Assembly: GCF_004342605.1 (NCBI RefSeq) | Contig: NZ_SLZL01000023.1 | Span: forward strand, 1-64,000 | DNA length: 64,000 nucleotides | Source of the DNA: Caulobacter sp. BK020 | GTDB lineage: Bacteria > Pseudomonadota > Alphaproteobacteria > Caulobacterales > Caulobacteraceae | Reading direction: 5' to 3' | Shown here: positions 1 through 7,918 of the stretch, one piece after another | Layout: each line of letters begins with the position of its first letter | Position numbering within the stretch: position 1 is the first letter of the stretch | The notes under the pieces: generated by a model | What the model was told of the DNA's origin: nothing | What the model saw: the letters and a program-made list of their open reading frames with translations, nothing else | Databases searched by the model: none | Translations under genes and position numbers: made by a program

Positions 1-1
1 C

Positions 2-97
2 ATCTACAAGCGGGGCATACGTCCAGTCGAGGAAACCATCGCCGAGGTCCAGGCCGCCGCCGCCGCGATCTCTCGCGAAATCCAGGGCGTCACCTGA
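2..97 (+). CDS. C-terminal end of an unidentified protein (cut by window edge)
   Basis: An open frame enters from the left edge and ends at a TGA at 95-97, leaving 31 residues. The tail is alanine-rich and looks helical (VEETIAEVQAAAAAISREI). I do not recognise a family from so little sequence. The codon pattern (G/C in third positions) and the clean stop fit a real gene end. Its relation to the following kinase is unknown. Confidence 0.45.
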   Translation: MYKRGIRPVEETIAEVQAAAAAISREIQGVT

Positions 98-501
98 CTA
101 CTCATCGGCGAATTTCGCGCCATCACCGGATCGTTGCGATCTCGTCCAGGCCGCGGAACGAGGCGGCTTTGTGTTCAGCCTGGGACCGCACCAGATTTCG
201 ACGAGCATGCCGCTGTCGTGCTCCCGCAGGAGTGCGTTGCGGTGTCGACGGGCGGCGCGCCTGCCCTCAAGAACAGCAATCATAAAGAGCGCCGCACCAT
301 CGGTCGTGATCCCAAGGAACGTATAAAGCGTTTTCCACGGCGGTCGTCCGAGGTCCAAACGCCCAGGCGCGCGTCACTATAGTATAGAAGGGTTCGCCGA
401 AATCGGTGCTCTGGCTGGGCGTGTACTAAATTCAGACTTGCCAGGAGCGCCGCCCTGCCGCCCTCTAGCCGTCAGAAGGACGCCTCGCCGAGAGTCTCGC
501 C
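98..501. other. Stretch without a convincing gene
   Basis: About 400 bases separate the left-edge gene from the sensor kinase. Small frames exist on both strands, but none has a recognisable domain. The right part is relatively AT-rich (an ACTATAGTATAGAAG stretch near 376-390) and could hold the kinase promoter. I cannot define -35/-10 boxes with confidence. Confidence 0.3.
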
Positions 502-552
502 ATTCTGCACCACCATCATCACGACTGGACCCTTGTCTGCCTTTCCCTGCTC

Positions 553-2202
553 GTGGCGGTGTTCGGCTCCTGGGTGGCGCTCGACCTGGCCAGTCGGGTC
601 CAAACGCATCTGGGGCGAGCCAGGCTGACCTGGACCAGCACGGCGGCGATCGCCATGGGTTTGTCGATCTGGTCCATGCACTTCATCGCCATGCTGGGCT
701 TCGACCCTGGCGCGCCGGTCGTCTACGCGCCGGGGCTGACCGCACTTTCACTCGTCCTCGCGATCGGCTCCACCTGGGGCGCCTTCGTCGCCGCAACCCG
801 GCCCGGCTCAAGATCGGGTGATGTGACGCTGGCCGGAGCGGCGATGGGGCTGGGCATCTGCGCGATGCACTATGTCGGCATGGCCGCCCTGCGGACCGCC
901 ATGACCCTGGACTATCGCCCGGGCCTTGTCGCCTTGTCCCTGGCGATCGCCATTCTCGCGTCCACGACCGGCCTCTTTGTCGCGCGCCAGCCCAGGACGG
1001 CGATCTCTCGCCTGCTGGCCGCCAGCCTGCTGGGCGTGGCTGTCGCCGGCATGCACTACACCGCCATGGCCGCGCTCGAACTGACGCCGATCCCTGGCGC
1101 GGCCTTCATCGCGCCGATGGGCGTTCCGCCGTTCCTGCTCGGCGTCGGCGTAGCGGCCGGCACCCTGCTCATCCTGTTTCTGGCCATCATGGCCTCGCTC
1201 TACGACCAACGCGGCAACATCCTGCAGGCCTTGGACGCGGGCGGCGTCGGCTATTGGGAATATGACCTGCGCAGTCAGTCGTTGCAGGCCTCCAGCCAGG
1301 TCAAGGCGCTGTTCGATCTGCGTGGCGACGAGGACCTGACGCTGGAGCACTGGCTTGGAGCCCTGTCGCCGGAGGACCGAACCCGACGGGATCGCGCCGT
1401 CGAAAGCGCCCAGCGCACCGGCGACGACTACGATCACGAATACCGGCTGATCGCCCAGGACCGATGGGTCAATGTTCGTGGAAAGGTGATCTACGATCAG
1501 CGCGGCCGGGCGGTTCGGATGATCGGGGTGGTGCTGGACGTCACCGACCGACACGAGGCCTTCGCCGCCGTCACCGCCAGCGAGCAACGTCATCGCCTCC
1601 TGACCAACGAGCTCAATCACCGGGTCAAGAACACCCTCGCGACCATCCAGTCGATCGCCAGCCAAACCGCCCGGGGCGCCGCCTCGCTGAGCGATTTTCG
1701 GAAAGCGTTCGAAGATCGCCTGATGGCGCTGTCGGCCACCCATAACGTCTTGACGCAAGCCAGTTGGGAGGCGGCGGCGATCGGCGACCTGCTGGCGCAA
1801 GAGATGGCCCCCTACCCGGCCGAACAGGTTACGCTGGTCGGCCCTTCGCTCCGGCTGCCGGCGCGCCACGCCCTGGCGCTGGGAATGGTCCTTCATGAAC
1901 TGGCCACCAACGCGGCCAAGTACGGCGCGCTCTCGACCCCCACGGGCCGCCTGGAGGTGCGATGGGCGACTTTCGACGTCGAGCGTCCGGCGCCAATGCT
2001 GGTCCTGGAATGGCGCGAGACCGGCGGGCCCGCCGTCCTGCCCCCGACCAAGGTCGGCTTCGGTTCGCGCCTGATCAAGGTCAGCGTCGAGAAGGACCTG
2101 GGGGGCGCGGTGGCGCTGGACTTCGGCCCGAGCGGGCTCGTGTGCCGCATCGAAGCGCCGCTTCAGCCGATTTCCGAAAACCCTGCCCGCCTGGACGCCT
2201 AA
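553..2202 (+). CDS. MHYT-domain sensor, PAS, HWE-family histidine kinase
   Basis: This is an integral-membrane sensor histidine kinase. The N-terminal part has three MHYT-type motifs (SMHFIAM near residue 42, AMHYVGM near 105, GMHYTAM near 166) in hydrophobic helices; the family is thought to sense a diatomic gas or metal. A PAS-like domain (about 235-335) ends in a typical VVLDVTDRHE linker. The kinase core is of the HWE class: phospho-acceptor His356 in NELNHRVKN, an N-box with E449 and N453 (HELATNAAKYGALS), and a W-x-E motif (EWRETGGP). The start is uncertain. The frame stays open back to 469, and the first membrane helix clearly begins before GTG 553 (DWTLVCLSLL), but no ATG, GTG or TTG lies there. 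No response regulator is adjacent. Confidence 0.85.
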   Translation: MAVFGSWVALDLASRVQTHLGRARLTWTSTAAIAMGLSIWSMHFIAMLGFDPGAPVVYAPGLTALSLVLAIGSTWGAFVAATRPGSRSGDVTLAGAAMGLGICAMHYVGMAALRTAMTLDYRPGLVALSLAIAILASTTGLFVARQPRTAISRLLAASLLGVAVAGMHYTAMAALELTPIPGAAFIAPMGVPPFLLGVGVAAGTLLILFLAIMASLYDQRGNILQALDAGGVGYWEYDLRSQSLQASSQVKALFDLRGDEDLTLEHWLGALSPEDRTRRDRAVESAQRTGDDYDHEYRLIAQDRWVNVRGKVIYDQRGRAVRMIGVVLDVTDRHEAFAAVTASEQRHRLLTNELNHRVKNTLATIQSIASQTARGAASLSDFRKAFEDRLMALSATHNVLTQASWEAAAIGDLLAQEMAPYPAEQVTLVGPSLRLPARHALALGMVLHELATNAAKYGALSTPTGRLEVRWATFDVERPAPMLVLEWRETGGPAVLPPTKVGFGSRLIKVSVEKDLGGAVALDFGPSGLVCRIEAPLQPISENPARLDA

Positions 2203-2252
2203 AGCATTTTCCGACGCATTGAACGCCCTTCACCGCGAAGCATTCGGCGGCT

Positions 2253-3101
2253 TTAATGCCTGCCGACCCGACGTGCAAATGTCGCCAGAAGATCATTGAA
2301 GTATTCGGCGCGTTCGAATTGCGGTGTATGACCGCAAGCATCGACCAGCACCAACTGCCCCATCACCGGCAGGGGCGATTGCTCGGACCGTTGAAACGGC
2401 AGCACGACATCCTGCTTGCCATGAACCAGCAGGACCGGGCAGGTCGCCGCCTCCAAGAGCTCCAGGCTCTTTCGCCAGACGGTTTCGTGGACGCCCGCCA
2501 AGGACATGGTCCGGCGCAACGTCGCCAATAGCGCCTTGGCCGCCCCCGGCTTGTGAACATTGCGCCAGACGACCGCGCGAAGATCCTCCGTCACCACGGT
2601 CGGATCATGGAACAACGCCGACAACTGGTGCTCCACCGACGTCTTGCTCGGCTTGGTCATCAGCTCACCGAGCAGCGGCAAGGACATTATTCGGAACGGC
2701 AGGAAGACCTCCGGGCCCAGCATGGCCGGCGCGACCAATACCAGGCCCGCGATGCGACCGGGTGCCAGGCCCGACAGGCGCAAGGCGATCGTCCCGCCCA
2801 GCGAGTTGCCGACGGCGATCACTCGTTCCAAGCCGAGCACCTCCAGCAGGGCCAGGGCGAAGGCCGCATAGCTGTCCGGATCATAGAGCTGGCGCCCCAT
2901 GTCCGACAGGCCATGACCGGGATAGTCCCAGGCGACCAGTCGATGGCTTCCCGCCAGCGCCTCCAACTGCCTTGACCAAAGCTCCAGCGAGCCGCCAATG
3001 CCGGAGCAGAAGAAGAGCGGGACGCCCTCGCCTCCCGTATCGACATAGCGAATCTTGACGCCACCGACGACCGCCATCCGGTCAATCATGCGAGCCCCCA
3101 A
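2253..3101 (-). CDS. Alpha/beta-hydrolase fold enzyme
   Basis: This 282-residue single-domain alpha/beta hydrolase has no signal peptide. The nucleophile elbow is GNSLGG, the acidic residue is in HGKQD and the catalytic His is in CGHTP, so the Ser-Asp-His triad is complete. The N-terminal half carries the WDYPGHGLSD strand-loop common to esterases, meta-cleavage hydrolases and enol-lactonases. The substrate cannot be read from the sequence. The region 74-109 bases upstream carries a two-half-site direct repeat shared with the aromatic TonB-receptor operon, so an aryl ester is a reasonable guess (inference). The gene runs convergent with the kinase, with a 50-base gap. Confidence 0.85.
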   Translation of the reverse strand: MGARMIDRMAVVGGVKIRYVDTGGEGVPLFFCSGIGGSLELWSRQLEALAGSHRLVAWDYPGHGLSDMGRQLYDPDSYAAFALALLEVLGLERVIAVGNSLGGTIALRLSGLAPGRIAGLVLVAPAMLGPEVFLPFRIMSLPLLGELMTKPSKTSVEHQLSALFHDPTVVTEDLRAVVWRNVHKPGAAKALLATLRRTMSLAGVHETVWRKSLELLEAATCPVLLVHGKQDVVLPFQRSEQSPLPVMGQLVLVDACGHTPQFERAEYFNDLLATFARRVGRH

Positions 3102-3174
3102 TCAAATCGGCCGACGCCGCGCGAACTCGCTGGACGACGTGAAGGGGACTTGAGCACGAGCGCCCAGGTGGGGC

Positions 3175-3210
3175 TTGTCCAGGCGCGAAGACGACTTTGA
3201 CAGGCGCGAA
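3175..3210 (-). promoter_or_regulatory. Putative AraC-type operator, copy 1
   Basis: Two identical half-sites CAGGCGCGAA lie at 3180-3189 and 3201-3210, in direct orientation with a 21-base period (two helical turns). The flanks match those of the copy at 12128-12164. It sits upstream of the alpha/beta hydrolase start (3101). The spacing fits an AraC-family monomer pair; the link to the regulator at 12205-13146 is inference. Confidence 0.5.
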
Positions 3211-3265
3211 CTCGGGCGCCGTTTCCACCGCCGCCGACCAGCGCAACGCCTATGCGTACGGCTGT

Positions 3266-3736
3266 CTATCGCCCGTCATTTTTGTCCGGAGTCGAGCCGT
3301 CCGTTCCCTCGCGACGGAGCTTGGCGAGCAGCCGGCTGAACTCGGCGCGTTCGACCTCCGTCAAAGCCGCGAAGGCTTCTCGATCGTGCGCGAGCGTGGC
3401 CTCCTCGATCCTTTTTCGCAGGGTCTCGCCGGCGGCCGTCAAGTGCAGGGCGTTGGTGCGGCGGTCACGGCCCGGTCGGCGCTCGATCGCGCCAAGCGCC
3501 TCCAACTCGTCGACGGCCTTCATCGTGCTGGCCCGGTTGATGCCCAGGGCGCGCCCCAGGGTGACCTGATCACAGCCGGCGTTCAGGGCGATGTAGACGA
3601 CCGCCGTAGCGCGCGCCGGGGTCACGTTCAGGGGCGTCAGGCGGGCCGTCAGTCCGGCCATGATTCGCACATCCGTCGAGTGCAGCTGCAAGCCCAGCCG
3701 TTGTCCCAGCACACCGAAGGCGGCGGTCTCTTCCAT
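3266..3736 (-). CDS. MarR-family transcriptional regulator
   Basis: This 156-residue protein has a winged-helix MarR core: LNVTPARATAVVYIALNAG, recognition helix LGRALGINRASTMKAVDELE, and wing ERRPGRDRRTNALHLT. The frame is open further upstream to 3859, but that would overlap vanR. The ATG at 3736 gives the usual MarR length, so I prefer it. It is read in the same direction as vanR, 101 bases downstream. It could regulate aromatic genes nearby, since MarR proteins often sense phenolic acids or their CoA thioesters, but no operator was identified. Confidence 0.82.
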   Translation of the reverse strand: MEETAAFGVLGQRLGLQLHSTDVRIMAGLTARLTPLNVTPARATAVVYIALNAGCDQVTLGRALGINRASTMKAVDELEALGAIERRPGRDRRTNALHLTAAGETLRKRIEEATLAHDREAFAALTEVERAEFSRLLAKLRREGTDGSTPDKNDGR

Positions 3737-3837
3737 GGTCGACAAACCCCGATTGGCACGCCAAGCAAACTGTATCCTGATTGCATCTAAAGCGCTTCTC
3801 GCGGGACCTCCAGCAGCCTTTGCGCAGTACCGCCGCG

Positions 3838-4572
3838 TCAGTCGGCGCGAATGGTCCACGCGGCGCCCAGCGGCGAACCCGCGCTGGCCGCCGCCTCGAA
3901 GACCTTGGCGTTGCGGATCGCCGCCAGGGCGTGGTCACGCATGATCCGTTCGGCCTCGTCGGCGTCGCCCCGCGCGACGGCGTCCAGCACCGACTGATGC
4001 TGGCGGTGGGCGGCCAGCAGGTGCTCGTATTCAGCCGCGAGATCCGTCAGGTCCAGCGCCAGGGCGCCGGCCCCCGCGAAGGGCTCGAAGCTGTTGCGCG
4101 CCAGCGCGCCCTCGACCGCGCCGTTGCCCGCGGCGCTCACCAGCGTGTCGTGGAAGGCCTGATTGTAGGCGGCGTAGCGATCCACGTCCTCGGCGGCCAA
4201 CCGTCCCGTCGTGAACAGCGTCTCGCCCTCCGCGATCAGGCCGGCCAGTCGTGCATGGGTCTCGGAACTCATGCCCCGCTCGGCCAGGCATCGCGCCGCG
4301 AAGCCTTCAAGGACCCCCCGCACCTCGATGGCGTCGCGGATCTGGTCGCTGGATACGCCCCGCGCCGCATAGCCCCGCGCGCCCAGCCGCACCACCAATC
4401 CTTCCTGCTCCAGGCTGCGCAGCGCCGTTCGCACGGGCATGCGCGAGACGCCCAGCGCCGCCGCCGTCGGGATCTCGGCGATCCGTTCGCCGCTCTTGAT
4501 CTCGCCCGAGGCGATCATCTTGCGGAGGGCCATCATCACGCGCTGGCCCGGCTTCATGCTCGGCGTGTCCAT
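3838..4572 (-). CDS. vanR: VanR, GntR/FCD-family repressor of vanillate demethylase genes
   Basis: This is a 244-residue GntR-family repressor. The N-terminal winged helix (about residues 5-70) includes IPTAAALGVSRMPVRTALR. The C-terminal FCD ligand domain (about 85-225) has the AYNQAFHDTL and HQSVLDAVARGDADEAERIMRDH signatures. It is divergent from vanA. The intergenic region carries two copies of the ATTGGATCCAAT element, which is the known operator of Caulobacter VanR; vanillate is the known inducer. The ATG at 4572 is chosen because the longer frame to 4644 would run through the operators. Confidence 0.95.
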   Translation of the reverse strand: MDTPSMKPGQRVMMALRKMIASGEIKSGERIAEIPTAAALGVSRMPVRTALRSLEQEGLVVRLGARGYAARGVSSDQIRDAIEVRGVLEGFAARCLAERGMSSETHARLAGLIAEGETLFTTGRLAAEDVDRYAAYNQAFHDTLVSAAGNGAVEGALARNSFEPFAGAGALALDLTDLAAEYEHLLAAHRQHQSVLDAVARGDADEAERIMRDHALAAIRNAKVFEAAASAGSPLGAAWTIRAD

Positions 4573-4615
4573 GGCCTCGACTCTAGCCGACGCCCCGAGA
4601 CGCCCACAAGCTTTC

Positions 4616-4667
4616 GATTGGATCCAATCTTGACGTCGCTGCAATTGCGATCAAGATTGGATCCAAT
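4616..4667. promoter_or_regulatory. Paired VanR operators in the vanR-vanA intergenic region
   Basis: Two palindromes, GATTGGATCCAATC (4616-4629) and ATTGGATCCAAT (4656-4667), have centres 39 bases apart. They are the inner parts of a perfect 17-base inverted repeat: ATTGGATCCAATCTTGA at 4617-4633 and TCAAGATTGGATCCAAT at 4651-4667, with a 17-base spacer. The core matches the established Caulobacter VanR operator. Both copies overlap promoter elements of both divergent genes, consistent with repression of vanA and autorepression of vanR. Confidence 0.93.
4630..4658 (+). promoter_or_regulatory. vanAB promoter (Pvan), with a mirror-image vanR promoter
   Basis: Plus strand: TTGACG at 4630-4635, a 17-base spacer, then AAGATT at 4653-4658. 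Minus strand: TTGATC at 4654-4649, a 17-base spacer, then AAGATT at 4631-4626. The boxes are symmetric around 4642, so divergent promoters occupy the same DNA. The boxes are inferred from spacing and position; transcription starts are not known from sequence. Confidence 0.6.
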
Positions 4668-4699
4668 AGGTCGCCAGACCAGGACGCGAGGAAACGACG

Positions 4700-5779
4700 A
4701 TGGGTACCGAAACCGTGGCCAAGGCCGCGCCCTGGCCGCTTGACGCCTGGTACGTCGCCTGTACGCCCGACGAGATCGCCGACAGGCCGCTGGGCCGGCG
4801 CATCTGCGGCCAGGCCATGGTCTTCCACCGCGGCAAGGACGGCCGCCCGGTCGCCCTGGAGGATTTCTGCCCGCACCGGGGCGCGCCCCTGTCGCTGGGC
4901 TTCGTCCGCGACGGCGAGCTGGTCTGCGGCTATCACGGCCTGACCATGGGCTGCGAAGGCCGCGCCACGTCGATGCCGGGCCAGCGCGTCGCCGCCTTCC
5001 CCGCCATCCGCGCGTTCCCGGTGCTGGAGCGTCACGGCTTCGTCTGGGTCTGGCCCGGCGACCCCGCCCAGGCCGATTCCGCCAAGCTGCATCCGCTGTT
5101 CTGGGCCGACAGCCCCGACTGGGCCTATGGCGGCGGCCTCTATCACATCGCCTGCGACTATCGGCTGATGGTCGACAACCTGATGGACCTGACGCACGAG
5201 ACCTATGTCCACGCCACCAGCATCGGCCAGAAGGAGATCGACGAGGCGCCGGTCACCACCCGCCTCGACGGCGACGAGGTGATCACCAGCCGGTTCATGG
5301 AGGGCATTCACGCCCCACCCTTCTGGCGCATGGCGCTGCGGGGCGCGGGCCTGCCCGAGGACGCCCTGGTCGATCGCTGGCAGATCTGCCGCTTCTCCCT
5401 GCCCAGCCATGTGATGATCGAAGTCGGCGTAGCCCTGGCTGGCCACGGCGGCTATGACGCGCCGGCCGACAAGAAGGTCTCCAGCGTCGTCGTCGACTTC
5501 ATCACCCCCGAAACCGAGACCTCGCACCATTACTTCTGGGGCATGGCCCGCAGCTTCGCGGTCGCCGACGCGGCCCTGACCGACACCATCCGCGAGGGCC
5601 AGGGCAAGATCTTCTCCGAGGACCTGGAGATGCTGGAGCGGCAGCAGAAGAACCTGCTCGCCTATCCCGACCGCAAGCTGCTGAAGCTGAACATCGACGC
5701 CGGCGGCGTGCGCTCGCGCATGGCCATCGACAAGGCCATCGCCGCCGAGGCGGGCGCGCAGGCGGCGATCGCCGGATGA
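4700..5779 (+). CDS. vanA: Vanillate O-demethylase, oxygenase subunit
   Basis: VanA is the terminal Rieske oxygenase that converts vanillate to protocatechuate and formaldehyde, with electrons from VanB. The [2Fe-2S] Rieske cluster is bound by C57-x-H59 and C76-x2-H79 (CPHRGAP, CGYHG). The mononuclear iron site is marked by N160, H166 and H171 (DNLMDLTHETYVH). The length of 359 residues is normal for the family. The ATG at 4700 lies 33 bases after the second VanR operator. The stop overlaps the vanB start (ATGA), so translation is coupled. Confidence 0.96.
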   Translation: MGTETVAKAAPWPLDAWYVACTPDEIADRPLGRRICGQAMVFHRGKDGRPVALEDFCPHRGAPLSLGFVRDGELVCGYHGLTMGCEGRATSMPGQRVAAFPAIRAFPVLERHGFVWVWPGDPAQADSAKLHPLFWADSPDWAYGGGLYHIACDYRLMVDNLMDLTHETYVHATSIGQKEIDEAPVTTRLDGDEVITSRFMEGIHAPPFWRMALRGAGLPEDALVDRWQICRFSLPSHVMIEVGVALAGHGGYDAPADKKVSSVVVDFITPETETSHHYFWGMARSFAVADAALTDTIREGQGKIFSEDLEMLERQQKNLLAYPDRKLLKLNIDAGGVRSRMAIDKAIAAEAGAQAAIAG

Positions 5780-6726
5780 TCAAGGTTCGGGTGGCGTCCC
5801 GCGCCCGGGCCGCCGAGGACATCGTGCGGCTCGAACTGGTCTGCGCCGAAGGCCGCGACTTGCCAGCGTTCGAGGCCGGCGCCCACGTCGATCTGTTCCT
5901 CGGCAACGGGCTGACGCGGCAATATTCGCTATGCAACGACCCAGCCGATCGTGGCCACTACCGGATCGCCGTGCTGCGCGAACCGGCCTCGCGCGGCGGC
6001 TCGACCTTCGTCCACGAGGCGCTGACCGAAGGCGCGACGCTCAAGATCAGCGCGCCGCGCAACCTGTTCGCGTTGGACGAGGCCGCCGAAGAGCACCTGC
6101 TGTTCGCCGGCGGGGTCGGCGTGACGCCGATCCTGGCCATGGCCCGTCGGCTGCACGCCGTGGAGCATTCGTTCGCCTTCCACTACTGCGCCCGCGACCG
6201 CTCGCGAGCAGCCTTTCTGGACGAGCTGGCCGCGGCGCCCTTCGCCGACGCGGTGCATCTGTCGTTCGACGCCGAGCCGGAAACCCGGCTGGATCTCGAC
6301 AGCGCCCTGGCCGATCCCGCTCCCGGCCGCCGCCTCTATGTCTGCGGGCCCGGCGGGTTCATGGCCTACGTCATCGACGGAGCCCTGGCGCGCGGCTGGC
6401 CCCCCGACCAGATCCGCAAGGAGCACTTCGCCGCCGCGCCTCCGCCTGAGGGCGCGAACCGGCCCTTCGAGCTGGTCATCGCCAGCAGCGGACAGGTGGT
6501 GCCGGTGGCGGCCGACCAGACAGCCGCTCAAGCCCTGGAGACCGCGGGCGTCTTCGTGCCGGTCTCGTGCGAGCAAGGCGTCTGCGGCACGTGCCTGACC
6601 CGCGTGATCGAGGGTGAGCCCGACCATCGCGACCTCTTCCAGACTGATGACGAGAGGACCGCGAACGAACAGTTCACGCCTTGCTGCTCGCGGGCCCGCA
6701 CGCCGCGCCTGGTGCTGGATCTCTGA
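5776..6726 (+). CDS. vanB: Vanillate O-demethylase, reductase subunit
   Basis: VanB passes electrons from NAD(P)H to VanA. The order is that of the phthalate dioxygenase reductase family: a flavin-binding domain (RQYSLCN, residues 48-54), a nucleotide-binding domain (GGVGVTP at 112-118, CGPGGFM at 190-196) and a C-terminal plant-type [2Fe-2S] ferredoxin domain with C265, C270, C273 and a cysteine at 303/304. The length of 316 residues is typical. It is the second and last gene of the VanR-controlled operon, ending just before a strong hairpin. Confidence 0.96.
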   Translation: MIKVRVASRARAAEDIVRLELVCAEGRDLPAFEAGAHVDLFLGNGLTRQYSLCNDPADRGHYRIAVLREPASRGGSTFVHEALTEGATLKISAPRNLFALDEAAEEHLLFAGGVGVTPILAMARRLHAVEHSFAFHYCARDRSRAAFLDELAAAPFADAVHLSFDAEPETRLDLDSALADPAPGRRLYVCGPGGFMAYVIDGALARGWPPDQIRKEHFAAAPPPEGANRPFELVIASSGQVVPVAADQTAAQALETAGVFVPVSCEQGVCGTCLTRVIEGEPDHRDLFQTDDERTANEQFTPCCSRARTPRLVLDL

Positions 6727-6735
6727 GCTAAAAGA

Positions 6736-6762
6736 GGCCCGGCGCGGAGTCCGCGCCGGGCC
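6736..6762. terminator. Bidirectional hairpin terminator between vanB and the aryl-alcohol dehydrogenase gene
   Basis: GGCCCGGCGCGG (6736-6747), loop AGT, then CCGCGCCGGGCC (6751-6762) form a perfect 12-base-pair stem. It lies between two convergent genes and is preceded by AAAAGA, which gives a short U-run for the minus-strand transcript. It likely serves both operons. Confidence 0.75.
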
Positions 6763-6789
6763 AAGAGATGCGAAGGCCTGCCGAAAGGA

Positions 6790-7890
6790 TCAGACCATCC
6801 GCACCACGGGCTTGATCACCCGCCCCGCCTCGCCGTCCGCGACGGCCTGGTTGATCGCCGACAGCGGATAGAACCGGATCAGCCGGTCGAACGGGAACCG
6901 GCCGGCCTGGTGCAGGGCGATCAGCTCGGGGATGAACACGTCGGGATCGGCGTCGCCCTCGACCACGCCGCGCACCACCTTGCCGCCGCTCATCACCGAC
7001 ACGGCGTCCAGCGGCAGCTCGTCGCCCATCCTGGATGCGCCGACCAGGCCGCAGACGCCGCGCGGTCCCAGGCAGTCCACCGCCTGGCGCATGACCTTCA
7101 GATTGGCCGTGGTGTCGATCGAGAAGTGCACGCCGGTCCCGGTGATCGCCTGGATCTTCTCGACCACGCCGCCCTCGGCCCCGTTCAGGACATGGTCGGC
7201 GCCGAGCTCCAGGGCCAGGTCCAGGCGCTCGGGATTGATGTCGACGGCGATGACCGGCCCCGCGCCGATCGCCTTGGCCGCCAGCACCGCCGACAGCCCC
7301 ACCGCGCCGGCGCCGAACACCACCAGCGAACGACCGGCAGGAACCTTCAGAGCGTTCATCACCGCCCCGGCGCCGGTCATCACCCCGCAACCGAGCGGGC
7401 CCAGGATCTCCAGCGGCGCGGCCTTGTCGATCTTCACCGCGTTGCGCTCGTGGCACAGGGCGTAGGTGGCGAACGACGACTGGCCGAAGATGTTGGCGTG
7501 GATGGTCTCGCCGTCGCGCGACAGCCCCGACGATCCGTCCTCGCGCGCGCCCATGAAGTTGCGCGGGAAAAACTCGTGGCAATAGGTCGGCGCGTGGTCG
7601 GCGCACGACGCGCATCGGCCGCAGGAGTTGAAGGTCATGACCACGTGGTCCCCGGCCGCCACCTTGGTCACGCCCGGCCCGACCCGCTCAACCACGCCCG
7701 CCCCCTCGTGGCCCAGGACCACCGGCTGCGGCGTCGGCAGATGCTGGTCGCGCATCACCATGTCGCTGTGGCAGACGCCGGTGGCGACGACCCGGACCAG
7801 GACCTCGCCCGCGCGAGGTTCCTCGATCTGGAGCGACTCCAGGCTCAGCGGTCCGGCCGGGCTGCGCGTGACGGCGGCGGTGATCTGCAT
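6790..7890 (-). CDS. Zinc-dependent aryl-alcohol dehydrogenase (XylB-like)
   Basis: This 366-residue medium-chain dehydrogenase would oxidise an aromatic alcohol to the aldehyde with NAD. Catalytic zinc ligands appear in ATGVCHSD and GHEGAG. The structural zinc lobe has CGRCASCADHAPTYC. The Rossmann motif is GAGAVG. Sequence features such as RDQHLPTPQPVVLGHEGAG and GPLGCG resemble plasmid-borne benzyl-alcohol dehydrogenase XylB. The open frame extends to 8013, but ATG 7890 matches the family N-terminus. It is the last gene after the TonB receptor and the XylC-like aldehyde dehydrogenase, 28 bases downstream of the latter. Substrates could be benzyl, vanillyl or coniferyl alcohol. Confidence 0.9.
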   Translation of the reverse strand: MQITAAVTRSPAGPLSLESLQIEEPRAGEVLVRVVATGVCHSDMVMRDQHLPTPQPVVLGHEGAGVVERVGPGVTKVAAGDHVVMTFNSCGRCASCADHAPTYCHEFFPRNFMGAREDGSSGLSRDGETIHANIFGQSSFATYALCHERNAVKIDKAAPLEILGPLGCGVMTGAGAVMNALKVPAGRSLVVFGAGAVGLSAVLAAKAIGAGPVIAVDINPERLDLALELGADHVLNGAEGGVVEKIQAITGTGVHFSIDTTANLKVMRQAVDCLGPRGVCGLVGASRMGDELPLDAVSVMSGGKVVRGVVEGDADPDVFIPELIALHQAGRFPFDRLIRFYPLSAINQAVADGEAGRVIKPVVRMV

Positions 7891-7918
7891 GCGGACGAAC
7901 TCCTCCAAAGCCGCTGGT

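Noticed and set aside
98..358. 86-codon minus-strand frame between the left-edge gene and the kinase
   Set aside because: No recognisable domain, no clear ribosome site and arginine-rich composition typical of high-GC shadow frames. I cannot support it as a gene.
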